A stretch of DNA of 64,000 bases from Mariniphaga sp041687215 (GCF_041687215.1 NZ_JAWLCI010000013.1:13934-77933); one strand, 5' to 3'. Shown: positions 46,473 through 58,600, counted from the stretch's first letter. Numbers and translations: made by a program. The notes: generated by a model from the letters alone, not told the origin.

Positions 46473-49400
46473 ATGAAACAGCCAATTACTAAAACAACTA
46501 CTTCGACTTCGTTCAATCCTTTCAACGGGCCAAAAATAGTTTGTATAATCCCTGTTACACAACCTCAGGCTGAAATTTGGACGGCCTGTATGTTAGGTGG
46601 CGAAGATGCCAACAGAGCGTACAATGAATCTGTTTCCCTTATCTTAAAGGGTGACTTGAATATAGCTGCCATAGAGGTTGCCATTAAAGAATTGGTAAGA
46701 AGACATGAGGCATTAAGAGCTACCATTAGCCCCGACGGACGTTTTATGACAATTTTTCAGGAGGTTTCAATAGAACCTGATTATCACGATATTTCCGAGC
46801 TTGGTGAAGCGGAGAAAAATAAAGCAATAAAAGATTATTTATCGGAAGAAGCCAATTATATTTTTAACCTGGCTAAAGGCCCATTGTTAAAGATTAGGTT
46901 ACTAAAACTTTCAGAACTGGAACATCAATTAGTACTCACTGCACATCACATCATATGCGATGGTTGGTCTATGGGTATCATACTCGAAGAATTAGGCAGT
47001 TTCTATTCTGCTTATATAGAAGGCAAAACACCGGATGTCCCACAACCTGAAACCTTTAGTTCTTATGCAGGGGGAGAACTGGAATTTATTGAAAGTCCTG
47101 AATTTGTAATAACCCAAAAGTATTGGCTTAAACAATATGAAACATCTGTTCCAACCGTCTCCCTGCCTACCGATTTTCCACGCCCTAAATTACGAACTTT
47201 TAAGAGTAATCGCTTAGATTTTGGAATTGATAGGGACTTGGTAGCTGGTCTAAAAAAAGTTGGCATACAGTCTGGAGCAAGTTTTGTGGTTACTTTACTG
47301 GCTGCCTTTGAGGTTTTTCTATATCATAAAACAGGTCAGGATGATTTGGTTTTAGGGCTGCCGGCTGCTGGTCAGTCCAATAGTGGTAAGACCCAATTAG
47401 TAGGGCATTGCGTGAACTTGCTTCCTTTAAGAAGTAAGCTTGCTGCTGATATTCCATTCAATGCATATTTAAAAAACAGGAAAGAAGAAATTTTTAATGC
47501 TTACGAACATCAACAGTTTAGCTTTGGACAATTACTTCAAAAACTTGCAATTTCAAGAGATCCATCAAGGGTACCAATAGTTCCAATTATTTTCAATATT
47601 GATATAGGCATGGCAAATGCAGTTGCATTTAATGGCTTAAGTTTTAAGTTAAAGAGTAATCCCAGGGCCTATGAAGCGTTTGAGCTTTTTTTAAATGCTA
47701 TGGGAACAGAAGATGAACTTATTTTAGAATGGTCCTATAACACTTCTCTTTTTAAGCCGGCCACTATAGTGCAAATGATGGCTTCTTTCAAAGAAGTGCT
47801 GCATGGAATAGTAGCAAATCCAAGTGTTGAAATTGGTAACATTATTAAGGTAGATTTTTCGGCCTATTTAGATTTGAATGATACCCATGCCCCATTTCCA
47901 CAATTGCCCTTGCATGAACTAATCACAAAGCAAGCTCAAAATACTCCTTCTAAGCAAGCTATAAAGTTTGGTGATTCGTTTATCACCTATGAAAGTTTGG
48001 AAAAAAAGTCCCACCAATTGGCTCACTTCTTAGTGGAACAAGGAGTTTGCCCAGGTGATTTTGTGGCAGTTTTACTACCACGCTCTATTGAATTGATAGT
48101 AGCTTTGATTGCCATTATGGAGTGCGGTGCTGCTTATGTTCCTTTGGATCCTGATTATCCAAAAAAGAGACTAGAATTTATGTTGAAGGATTCGGAGACC
48201 AAATTCATGATTACAACTAAAACATCTTCGCCATTGTTAGAATCTGGCGCAAAAATATTGTTTATAAAATCTATTTTTTCAAATCTACCAAAGTACCCTG
48301 ATACACCAGTAAATCTAGTGGCAGACAATAACCAAGTAGCCTATTTACTCTACACATCAGGGTCCTCCGGTACACCCAAAGGGGTAACCGTGACACATAA
48401 GAATTTAGTTAATTTACTATTTAGCGTTCTGGAAAAACCAGGTATCCAAGAAACAGATAAATTACTTTCCATAACCACTATATCATTTGATATAGCCGGA
48501 TTCGAGTTGTATGCTACACTTTTAAAAGGGGCTAAACTAGTATTGGCAAATGAAGATACAGCTAAGGATCCCCGTTTGCTGTTAGAAGTAATAAAAGAGG
48601 AGGCTATAACCATGATGGAGGCAACTCCTGCAACCTGGCAAATGCTTCTAGATGCTGGCTGGGATGAACATTTACCAATAAAAGCATTGTGCACGGGAGA
48701 AGCACTACCAATGGTATTAGCGAAAAACATATTGGAAAAGGTAAATGAGCTTTGGAACTTGTATGGTCCGACTGAAACAACCATATGGTCAGCTATTAAA
48801 AAAATTTCGAAGGACGATGATTTGATTACCATAGGCCGACCTATTGCCAACACTCAAATGTATATCGTAAATGAGCAGGGTCATTTGGTAGAACCCGGTA
48901 AAATTGGAGAGCTATGCATTGCAGGAGATGGCGTAGCAAAAGGGTATTGGAAAAGAAAAGAGTTAACTGCTGAAAAGTTTATTGATAATCCTTTCGAATC
49001 AGACCTAGGTGCAGTTTTATATCGTACCGGGGATTTGGCCAAGTTGCTTCCATCTGGTGAAATTCAATGTTTGGGCCGCATAGACCAACAGATAAAAATT
49101 AGGGGACATCGAATCGAACTAGGTGAAATTGAACAAGTGTTGGATTCATTGGAAGGAGTAAAGTCCTCGATTGTATTATTGAATGAAGACCGTTTGGTTG
49201 CTTACCTAATTCCATCAGATATGGGAAGCCAGCATCCCGATCAAGTGAGTGCCTGGAAGCGAATTTTAAGGGAACAGCTTCCTGCACACATGGTACCCCT
49301 GCAATTTAATTTGCTAGAAGAATTTCCTAAAACTCTTAATGGTAAAATTGATCGTAAAGCTTTACTGAATAATTTACCGAACGAAACCAAAAAAACTAGT

Positions 49401-50471
49401 TTTACTCCACCCTCGACCAAATCAGAAAAGATTATTTCAGCTATATGGCAAGAGTGCTTAAAAATAGATAAAATTGATGTTAATAGCGATTTTTTTGAGG
49501 TTGGGGGTCATTCTCTTGTTGGTGTAAAAGTAATGGCAAAACTGGAAAAAGAAACTGGAAAAAGATTACCGCTCGTGGGTTTATTAAAACATCCAACCAT
49601 TAAAAAATTTGCAGCCTACATGGATAGTGAATTCTTTACTTGGAATTCATTAGTGCCCTTAAAACCAGAAGGAACTAAGCCAGCTTTATATATAGTGCAC
49701 GGAGCTAATCACAATGTACTGCATTTTGACAAATTAGCTCAATTGTTGCATAAAGATCAGCCTGTTTACGCTTTGCAATCAAGAGGTCTGGATGGGATTA
49801 CAGAACCCCATGACTGTCTCCATAAAATGGCTACTGATTATGTTTCTGAAATTATTGCTGCAAATCCAAAAGGACCCTATGCTCTGGCCGGATTTTCTTT
49901 TGGAGGTATTGTTGCTTATGAAATGGCAAGACAACTTAAAGCACAAGGGCGAACAGTATCCATTCTTGCACAATTCGACACATATGTTTATCCTAATTAT
50001 TATTACAGTAACCCTATAAAGAAAAAAATTGTTTATACATTATTTCTCTCGGGGAAAATGGTTTACCTCCTACTTAACATGTTTAGCAATAAAAAGAATT
50101 TTAAACGAAGGGTTGAGTTGCTTAAACAACTTTTTATAGGATATTCTTTAAGGCTCAAATATGGGAAAGGTAAACAGTATGAAATGCAGTTTAATGTTCC
50201 ATTAAAGATGCTAACCAATCACAACCTAGCCACCGAACGCTATACTATAGTCCCCCAAGACATTGTTATAGATTTATTTAGAGCTAAAGAAGAAGTTAAT
50301 TTTGTGCATGATCACAAGTTTCTTGGGTGGAAAAAAATGGCTCTCAAAGGTATTCGTAAACACATGGTTCCAGGAAATCATGTTGACATGTTCGAAATGC
50401 CTAATGTGGAAGATTTAGCAATTAGTCTTCAACGTGTTCTGGACAATTATAATTCTGAAAATTATGAGTGA
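46473..50471 (+). CDS. NRPS: C-A-T-TE
   Basis: 1332 residues. C domain ~20-460 with HHIICDG (His158, His159, Asp163). A domain ~490-960 with YTSGSSGTPKG near 627 and NGKIDRKAL. T with Ser1014 in GGHSLVG. Thioesterase ~1075-1332 with Ser1142 in GFSFGG. A-pocket residues read by eye: D-I-F-E-L-T-L-I-W, related to the glycine code D-I-L-Q-L-G-L-I-W but changed at three positions, so substrate is uncertain. It starts 48 bases after NRPS1 and should accept that chain, add one residue and release it. Its last ~420 codons have a partial twin at 58799-60074. Confidence 0.9.
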   Translation: MKQPITKTTTSTSFNPFNGPKIVCIIPVTQPQAEIWTACMLGGEDANRAYNESVSLILKGDLNIAAIEVAIKELVRRHEALRATISPDGRFMTIFQEVSIEPDYHDISELGEAEKNKAIKDYLSEEANYIFNLAKGPLLKIRLLKLSELEHQLVLTAHHIICDGWSMGIILEELGSFYSAYIEGKTPDVPQPETFSSYAGGELEFIESPEFVITQKYWLKQYETSVPTVSLPTDFPRPKLRTFKSNRLDFGIDRDLVAGLKKVGIQSGASFVVTLLAAFEVFLYHKTGQDDLVLGLPAAGQSNSGKTQLVGHCVNLLPLRSKLAADIPFNAYLKNRKEEIFNAYEHQQFSFGQLLQKLAISRDPSRVPIVPIIFNIDIGMANAVAFNGLSFKLKSNPRAYEAFELFLNAMGTEDELILEWSYNTSLFKPATIVQMMASFKEVLHGIVANPSVEIGNIIKVDFSAYLDLNDTHAPFPQLPLHELITKQAQNTPSKQAIKFGDSFITYESLEKKSHQLAHFLVEQGVCPGDFVAVLLPRSIELIVALIAIMECGAAYVPLDPDYPKKRLEFMLKDSETKFMITTKTSSPLLESGAKILFIKSIFSNLPKYPDTPVNLVADNNQVAYLLYTSGSSGTPKGVTVTHKNLVNLLFSVLEKPGIQETDKLLSITTISFDIAGFELYATLLKGAKLVLANEDTAKDPRLLLEVIKEEAITMMEATPATWQMLLDAGWDEHLPIKALCTGEALPMVLAKNILEKVNELWNLYGPTETTIWSAIKKISKDDDLITIGRPIANTQMYIVNEQGHLVEPGKIGELCIAGDGVAKGYWKRKELTAEKFIDNPFESDLGAVLYRTGDLAKLLPSGEIQCLGRIDQQIKIRGHRIELGEIEQVLDSLEGVKSSIVLLNEDRLVAYLIPSDMGSQHPDQVSAWKRILREQLPAHMVPLQFNLLEEFPKTLNGKIDRKALLNNLPNETKKTSFTPPSTKSEKIISAIWQECLKIDKIDVNSDFFEVGGHSLVGVKVMAKLEKETGKRLPLVGLLKHPTIKKFAAYMDSEFFTWNSLVPLKPEGTKPALYIVHGANHNVLHFDKLAQLLHKDQPVYALQSRGLDGITEPHDCLHKMATDYVSEIIAANPKGPYALAGFSFGGIVAYEMARQLKAQGRTVSILAQFDTYVYPNYYYSNPIKKKIVYTLFLSGKMVYLLLNMFSNKKNFKRRVELLKQLFIGYSLRLKYGKGKQYEMQFNVPLKMLTNHNLATERYTIVPQDIVIDLFRAKEEVNFVHDHKFLGWKKMALKGIRKHMVPGNHVDMFEMPNVEDLAISLQRVLDNYNSENYE

Positions 50472-50690
50472 GGTATTTTGCGGAACATTAGAAGCCCGGA
50501 CTCAAGGTTTTAACGATAGGCTGGAAGTTGACCCGGGAATAAAACTTTATGAAATTGAGCTTTCCATATTTTAGGAATCAGTTTCAAGTCTTATAGAGTT
50601 TTTGTCACCTTTTGAAAAGAACAGGGCAAATAAATACCACTTTAGTAAAGATAAAAACAGGTTTATAATATGTAGAAATGTATTAAGTAC
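50464..50690 (+). pseudogene. Truncated duplicate of the phosphopantetheinyl transferase gene
   Basis: ATG 50464 overlaps the NRPS2 stop exactly as the intact gene overlaps its upstream frame at 60067. The DNA matches the intact gene closely (MSEVFCGTLEARTQGFNDRL) until an in-frame TAG at 50572-50574. Similarity then continues without an open frame to about 50690, where it ends abruptly. Only the first ~230 bases of the ~780-base gene remain. Confidence 0.85.
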
Positions 50691-51134
50691 ATGACAAAAA
50701 CTTGAGAACATCGGTAACTAATTGAGAACTAGAGTTTAGCAGAACTGTGGCAATATATTAAAAAAAAAATTTTGTCGATAATCAGAAATTTATATTTTGA
50801 TCATAAGAGGTTTTTCACACCGATAGAATGTCCCATTTTAAGACTTTAACAAACGCAACAAAAAAGTTACAAACCCCTGGCTATATGCATTATAAGCATT
50901 GTGGCATATAGCTTGAACTATGTCTGAAATGGTGTTTAACCTAAAACAATGAAAAAGAATGATATATTTTAATTTTGATATTGTTGGTGTTTGTCGTAAA
51001 TTGTTATGTGATTATTAATAAAGGAAAAACAACATAAGAAATAATTTACACGAACAAAAAAGAACAAATGACAATTTTGTTTGTTCCTTGGTTTTTAAAA
51101 AGGTCTTTTAGTATTAATTAAAATTTGAAATGTT
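50691..51134. other. Non-coding stretch with a 9-bp palindrome
   Basis: About 440 bases without a recognisable gene follow the broken transferase copy. GCTATATGC (50880-50888) and GCATATAGC (50904-50912) form a perfect 9-bp inverted repeat with a 15-base loop. It may hold the promoter of the lipoprotein, but no exact TAnnTTTG is present near the ATG at 51135. The abrupt end of homology at ~50690 makes this the probable left edge of inserted DNA. Confidence 0.4.
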
Positions 51135-52370
51135 ATGAAAAAACTATTCACAATGATGATTGCATTTAGCTTTTTACTGGCTGGATGCGACAAAGACATG
51201 GAGTCTTTGGAAGTTGACAATGTAGAACTTAAGAAGGCGGGTACCAGAAATACCGATGCCAATACTTTCGATGCTGAAGGTAAATATTGTATTGTAGTAA
51301 ATCAAGATCCTATTGAACCATTAGATGGTAAACAAATGCAACTATGGATGGGAGTTGGAAATGCAGAAGCTGGCACGTTAGTGGGCTACGTGGAATTTGA
51401 ACCTGGCAAGGTAATAATTGACTTGACAGACTCGGATCAGGATGGTACACCAGACATGTATCCGTATGTTATCGAAGAAATTCATATTCACTTTGCAAGT
51501 ACCGATGAAGATATACCGCAAACAAGAAATGGAAATCCAATTCCCGGACGTTTCGAATACAACATTACACCAGATGAATATACAACTCGCTATGAAATTC
51601 CGGTGGAATTTGATAACGTAGGTGCTATTCACCTCTCAGTTGTAAAATTTGGTGGTATTGAGGGTTTTGCATTTTACCTGCCTAATGATCCGGTTCAGGT
51701 AAAATTTACATATCCTGGCACAAACAGTTATTTGGAGGTGGCAATATCTGGTGCTAATGCTGGTGCATTAGCAGGTACTTATGAAAACTGGTGTGTTAAT
51801 ACCTCATATGGTCTTGACCCAACTCTTGTATATGATGCACTCCTTTATTCCAGCTATGAACCAATACCATCAGGCACTGTGAAAAAACCTGAAAATTTCG
51901 ACCTAATTAATTATTTGATAAATAATTACAAAGTCGGTACTGTTGTTGAGCTGAAAAACGATGATTGTACACCATATCTAAATGAAGGTAATACTGTTTC
52001 AGAAGCAATAACCATGCAAGATATTCAGACAGCCATTTGGTATTTAATTGATGGTGGCGATGCATTTTTTGATCAGTTACCTCTCGATTGGAAACAGGAA
52101 AGGGTAAATGCGATTGTGTGCGAGGTACAACAAAATGGTGAAGGATTTGAACCTGATTGCGGTGAAAAAATTGTTTTTGTCGTTGTACCTATAGATTTAA
52201 ATAAACTGCCAGTTCAGCTTATTGTTGGCCAGCCGACTGTGAGCAGTGTGCCTGTGCCATGCGCAGATGAAGGAGGTACAGCCTGGGGAGATGGATATTG
52301 GGGAGCAACCTTTGGCGGAGCCCAGTGGGGAACCTGGTTTAAATATGATGCAGCATGTGTGCCTGAATAG
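51135..52370 (+). CDS. Lipoprotein with a putative internal thioester domain
   Basis: 411 residues. MKKLFTMMIAFSFLLAGC is a lipoprotein signal with lipobox LAGC and acidic residues after Cys, compatible with surface exposure in Bacteroidetes. Residues ~210-330 resemble a thioester domain: YENWCVN with Cys220 and DIQTAIW with Gln298, the pair that forms a Cys-Gln thioester in TED adhesins. The region between (YSSYEPIPSG, NFDLINYLINN) fits as well. TEDs can bind covalently to amine-bearing targets. The C-terminal TAWGDGYWGATFGGAQWGTW is an aromatic-rich module of unknown role. It stands alone between NRPS2 and NRPS3, followed by a strong terminator. The link to the NRPS product is untested. Confidence 0.7.
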   Translation: MKKLFTMMIAFSFLLAGCDKDMESLEVDNVELKKAGTRNTDANTFDAEGKYCIVVNQDPIEPLDGKQMQLWMGVGNAEAGTLVGYVEFEPGKVIIDLTDSDQDGTPDMYPYVIEEIHIHFASTDEDIPQTRNGNPIPGRFEYNITPDEYTTRYEIPVEFDNVGAIHLSVVKFGGIEGFAFYLPNDPVQVKFTYPGTNSYLEVAISGANAGALAGTYENWCVNTSYGLDPTLVYDALLYSSYEPIPSGTVKKPENFDLINYLINNYKVGTVVELKNDDCTPYLNEGNTVSEAITMQDIQTAIWYLIDGGDAFFDQLPLDWKQERVNAIVCEVQQNGEGFEPDCGEKIVFVVVPIDLNKLPVQLIVGQPTVSSVPVPCADEGGTAWGDGYWGATFGGAQWGTWFKYDAACVPE

Positions 52371-52429
52371 GAATAATTAAGGCCTTATTAACAAATAAAC
52401 TATAAGTAATTGAGTTCTTCCAAAACAAT

Positions 52430-52465
52430 TGGAGCCTTTCGAAATTTTCGGAAGGCTCCATTTTT
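52430..52465 (+). terminator. Intrinsic terminator after the lipoprotein gene
   Basis: TGGAGCCTTTCGAA pairs with TTCGGAAGGCTCCA (one T-G wobble) across a three-base loop and is followed by TTTTT. This strong Rho-independent terminator 60 bases behind the stop makes the lipoprotein its own transcription unit, separate from NRPS3. Confidence 0.88.
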
Positions 52466-52637
52466 GCTTAATCGTGACCTGAAATAATTAATGGGAAATA
52501 TGATTTCAACCAATTTGTTATAGGAATGATACTATAGTAAAATCATTTATTGAAATAATCTTTACAAATCATTTTTAAATTTCTTCTGATTAACAAAATC
52601 ATTTTCTAAATTTAATCGTATCCGAAAACCAAATTGC

Positions 52638-55600
52638 ATGAATAAAGGTGGTGATAAAAAAAAGCACACACTTCGGAATAAAAAAGTTTCTGCTGTTAAA
52701 CAAGAGTCAGGCTATTCACATATCTCCGTGACAGATGTTGTTGTTGAAAAACTAACACAAATCTGGCAGGAAATTCTGGAAATTGATACAATTAGTGTTC
52801 ATGACAACTTTTTTGAATTGGGAGGACATTCCATACTTGCAATGAAAGGGATAGTTCGGATTAAAGAAAAATTTGAGATTGAAATCTCCTTTAAAGATTT
52901 TATGAATTTGCCTACCATCACTCTTCAATCGGAATTCATAAAAACTCATTTAACGGATCAGAAAGGCATTATTCACGAAACGAAAGGTAAGTTGCGAATC
53001 GAAGATAAATTTGAGATTGAAATGGCTTATGAAGATTCAATTTATCTGCCAACAATTTCAAAGCAAGCCGAATTAATAAAAACTCCTGTAAGTAATCTGA
53101 ATAGTTCCGGATTATTACATGATATATCTCATTCGGAAAATGCTGAGAGGTTTCCATTAACCGAAACACAAAAAATATTATGGTATTTATGCATATTAAA
53201 TATCAATAGTCCGGCTTATAATCTTCCATTTACTCTAAAATTCACTGGTGATTTAAACGAAAATATTCTACATAAAACAATTGAATACTTATTTAAACGA
53301 CATGATATAATTTTTGCCACGTTTCACAGTGATGATGGTGAACCATACCTGACAATTAATCAGAATCAGAGTATAAAAATTAAGGAATATGATTTAGACC
53401 GACTTCCGGAAAATGAGTTGAAAAAAAAATATAATGAAATAATAGTTGCTGATTCAAGGCTCGCGTTTAATTTGGAGAAAGGACCTTTGTTTCGCCTGCA
53501 CCTTTTAAAAATCAATCGGTCAGAATGGTTATTTCACATGACCATTCACCATTTGGTATTTGATGGAATTTCGTGGGGGATTTTTTTGAAGGAATTTAAT
53601 TCTGTTTATAAAAGTTTATTAAATACCGAAGATATTAAACTGGAAGATATTAAATTTCAACAGTACCATTATGCAAAATGGCTCGAAAAGAATCCTTTAC
53701 AACAGAATTCTCATTCATTGGAATTTTGGAGAAGATATCTGGATGGAATCCCTGCCTATACCAATTTTCCTTTGGATAGAAGCAGAAAAAACCCACCAAG
53801 TGGTAAGGGGGCAAAAACGACCATTAAAATTTCAACTGAAATTGCTAATAAAATAATAGCTCTCAGTAAGAGTCGGAATACAACGGTATTCACTACCATG
53901 TTATCGGCGTTCAGCCTGTTAATAAAAAGATTCAGTGGTGAAAACGATCTTTGCATTGGTTCTCCGGTTGCTGACAGACCATACAAATTCATTGAGAATG
54001 TTTTTGGATATTTTGTAGATACACTTCCGTTGCGTTTTAATTTTGAAGGAATTAACACATTTGAGGATTTATTAAACTACACAAAATCCACAATATTCAA
54101 TGTGCTTGAAAACAATAATATAGGTTATGATAAAATAGTAGAGATTGTCAATCCGGAGAGAACCCCATTATATAATTCCATTTTTCAAATAGCATTTGTC
54201 TGGCCAAAAGATTTATCCGGAACCATAAAAACAGGAGATCTTCGAGGCGAGCGATTTATTATTAAGGAAGATGTTGCACCTTTTGATATTATTTTTTACA
54301 TGTGGGAAATTAATGGTGATATTAAGGGCGAAATAGAGTATAACATTGACCTGTTTGATGAATCTACGATAAATAGTCTTAGGGAGAGTTATATACAGTT
54401 ACTTGACTCAGTTGTAAAAAATACCAAAGAAAATATCAATAATTTACGCGTTGTAAATGAGAATCAGTTTAATATTCTAAAGGAATTTAATAATACCAAA
54501 GTGCCATATCCTCAGGTGGGTGTATGCTCAATATTAAAGCAAATAAGCGATTTATTACCCAAGAAACCTGCACTTAGTTATAATGGACAAAAAGTTAGTT
54601 ATTCAGAACTGGAAGAAAAGTCGAATCAACTTGCGTTGGAGCTTATTCGAAATGGAGTAAAAGTGGGAGAACCTGTTGGTATTTTTATGGATAAATCAAA
54701 CGAATTGATTATTTCAATCGTAGCCATTTTAAAAATTAATTGTTATTACCTGCCTCTCGATCCCGAATATCCTTTGCAAAGAACATTAGATATAATCCAT
54801 GATGCCGCTTGCAGGTATATCATTACTTCAAAAAATCAGGAAAGTATATTAACAGGTTCGTTTAAAAAAATTACTATTGACGATTCAATTTGGCAAAATA
54901 AAACAACTACACTTTCTTACTTTTCCAGCCCGGAAGATTTTGCATACATAATGTACACTTCCGGAACCACAGGAACACCGAAAGGAAGTATTATAAAACA
55001 TAAAGGCATTTTAAGATTAGTGCTAAATACAAATTACATCCATCTCGAAGAACATGATAATATACTATTAACTGGGGCAATAGGTTTCGATGCCTCTACT
55101 TTCGAAATTTGGGGGGCATTACTAAATGGATGTACGCTATTTATTATTGATAAAGATGTGTTACTTGATCCATATAAGCTTGAAAAGGAAATTATTAAAA
55201 ATAATATTACAGTACTTTGGCTCACTTCTTCCATATTTACTCAAATTACAGAATTAAATCCAGGTGTTTTCGCGAATCTTCGGTATTTATTGGCAGGAGG
55301 GGATGTATTGTCAATAGAGCATGTAATTAAAATACGGAACCTGTTTCCATCCCTCACCATCATAAATGGCTATGGACCAACAGAAAACACCACGTTTTCC
55401 ACATGCCATATTATTCAAAAAGAATATCAGGATAACATTCCTATCGGAAAACCCATAAGTAATTCAACGGCATATATTTTTAATGAACATTTACAATTAC
55501 AACCCATAGGAGCATTTGGTGAGCTTCATGTAGGGGGGGATGGATTATCTCATGGATACCTCAACAGACCAGAGCTCAATGCTGAAAAATTTATTAACAA

Positions 55601-58600
55601 TCCTCTAAATTCTGGCGAAAAACTGTTTAAAACCGGAGATAAGGCCAGGTGGTTGCCTGACGGAAATATTGAATTTCACGGCAGGATTGATGATCAGTTA
55701 AAAATCAGGGGATACCGGGTTGAACCGTTAGAAATTGAATTTCAAATTAATAAAATACCTGAAATAATAGAGTCTGTTGTTAAACCTATGGAGAGACAAA
55801 AGGGCAATATTCAACTTTACGTTTTTATTCATAAACAAAAAGAATCAAATCTGCGAGAGGAAGATATTGTATCATATCTGAAAGAAAGGTTCCCATCCTA
55901 TATGATCCCCGCTTTTTATGATTTTAGAGTTGGTTTACCCAAAACTATTAATGGTAAAATTGATCGAAAGGCTCTTAAATTTAATTCTGACATAATATCT
56001 TCAAAAGTTGGTATTTCGACAAATCCAAATGATACAAGTTTGTTTCCTATAACCAATGAACAACAAAGATTAAGGTTACTTAATGAAACTTTTCAAAAAT
56101 CGAATGAAAAAACAGAAAATTTTAAATCTGTTTGTGAGATTACTTTACCAAAGTTAAATGAAATAAACGATACTTGTTTTGAAATTCCGAACAAACTTTT
56201 ACATGAATTTTTTATGGAAAAGGCAGAGGAATTTCCCGATAAAACCGCCGTTATAATCAACAACAGCTTTTTAACTTATGCCGAACTTAATGTTTTATCC
56301 AATCAGGTTGCCAATAAGTTGATACAAGATGGAATAACCCCGGGTGATTTTGTTGGAATAAATCTACCTCCTTCGCTCGAACAAATTGTTGTTGTTTTAG
56401 GAGTACTTAAATCTGGAGCAGCATATTTGCCCCTTGATCCATCCTTTCCTGAGGAAAGGTTGAATTATATCCTTGAAGATTCCGGTGCTTCCTATGTAAT
56501 AACAAAAAACAAAAAGAGTAATTTTTCAAAAATAAATCACCCATTTAAAGAATTCAATTTAGAAAATCTTGAAGAAATATCTGATCAACCAAAAATAATC
56601 AACCCTATTAAAAAAAATAATCAGGACAATATTGCTTACATTATTTATACATCAGGATCAACTGGAAATCCCAAAGGAGTATTGGTACATCACAAAGCAG
56701 CAGTGAATTTTATTTTAAGTATGTCTGAAACTCCTGGGATTTGCAAAGACGACAGACTTCTGAGTGTTACAACACTCTCTTTTGACATTTCGGTACTGGA
56801 AATATTTTTACCTCTGTCATTCGGAGCTACGTTAGTACTTGCGAGTGAAGAAGATCGAACCAGTAATTCTTTGTATAAACTTATTGGCAAATATGGGATT
56901 ACAATATTACAGGCAACTCCGGCAACCTGGAGTATTTTACTTCAGTCTGAATGGGATGGAAATGCAAATTTGAAAGCATTGTGTGGTGGAGAGGCAATGT
57001 CCCAGCAACTTGCAAAAGATCTGATTTCAAAAGTCAGTGAATTATGGAACATGTATGGCCCAACCGAAACTACGGTTTGGTCAACTTGCAAAAAGATTTC
57101 CGATGCACAACATCCAATTGGGATCGGCCTGCCAATAGGGAATACTCAAGTTTATATCCTGGATGATAATAAAAATTTATTGCCATTGAATGTTAAAGGT
57201 GAAATTGCAATTGGGGGCGAAGGAGTAAGCAAAGGATATCATAACCGGGGGCAATTGACAAAAGAAAAATTTATTGTAAAAGATGGACAGATACTCTACC
57301 GAACAGGAGATATAGGAAAAATTAGAAATAATGGGGACATTGAAGTATACGGAAGAAATGACAACCAGATTAAATTAAATGGATTTAGAATAGAACCAGG
57401 TGAAATAGAATCCAAGCTATGCCTCTTCAAAGGAATTAAAGAAGCCGTGGTTAAGGTTCATCAATATTCAGATAATGATAAGCGTCTTGTTGCATTTTTA
57501 TTAACGGAAAAGGATTTTATTCCTGATGAAAAGGAGATTATATCTGGTTTGAAGAAACAACTTCCAATTTACATGATTCCTTCATTTATTCAATTTCAAA
57601 AAGATTTTCCAAGAACTCTCAATGGTAAGACTGATAGAAAAAAGCTAATCTTTAATCAAGAGAAGGCTGGACAAGATGTACCTGAATTTGATTGGCATCA
57701 TTTGAACACAATAGAATTGAATATATATCAAATAATTTCAGATATAATTAAACATAAAAATTTCAATGCTGATGATAGTTTTTTTAATATTGGAGGCACT
57801 TCTCTTCTCTCGCTAAAATTAATTTTCAGAATTGAAAAAGAATTTAAGGTTTTAATACCAGTCAGGGATTTTCTGGTTAAATACAATACTGTGCGTCAGA
57901 TTGGAAATCTTATAAAACAAGAGAAAGCAAAAAAGATTGATTTTAACTTTAAACATTTTGAAATAAATAAAAATTTTAGGTATCTGTATCGTCTGCAATC
58001 TTTTGGAAATGAAATTCCAATATTCAGCTTTTATTGTGAAGAATTATTTGCAAATATTAAAGGATTCTCAAGAACAATTTATGATTTTATATGGCCAGGT
58101 TCCGATGGGAGACCATTTAATTTTAAATCTGTTGGCGAGTTAGCTGAAAATTATTTGGTTGAAATTAAAAAAGTAAATCCGAATGGCCCTTATTACCTCG
58201 TCGGATTTTCATTTGGAGGATTGGTAGCCTACGAAATAGCGCAAAGGTTAATCAAAAGCGGAAACAATGTGCCAATTCTTTTTCTTATAGATGTCATTAA
58301 TCCTCGAATAAGTACTGCTGTAAAGTTAGGCCCAAAATTTAAAAAAGCATTTACAAAACACCTCTTCAATACTATTATACAGCAATCAAAAGAACAAATA
58401 AAGAGAATTACAATACTTATCTATTTCAAATTAGAGAAAAAACTTCCACCTAATCTCATTCAAACAAACATAATGCTTGAGGCTAATAAATTGATGATGA
58501 ATTATATTCCACAATTTTATCACGGCGACGTACATTTATTTAAATCTGAAAAAAATATTATTTCTGATCCTTATCTGGGTTGGAAATCTATGGTTAATAA

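Noticed and set aside
48350..48853. Long minus-strand frame (167 codons) opposite NRPS2
   Set aside because: It is a shadow of the A-domain coding strand, with no domain pattern and no context of its own. The same applies to all other minus-strand frames in the window.
50691..50760. Repeated TGAGAAC words as ends of another insertion sequence
   Set aside because: Only two short direct copies are seen, with no inverted partner or transposase nearby.
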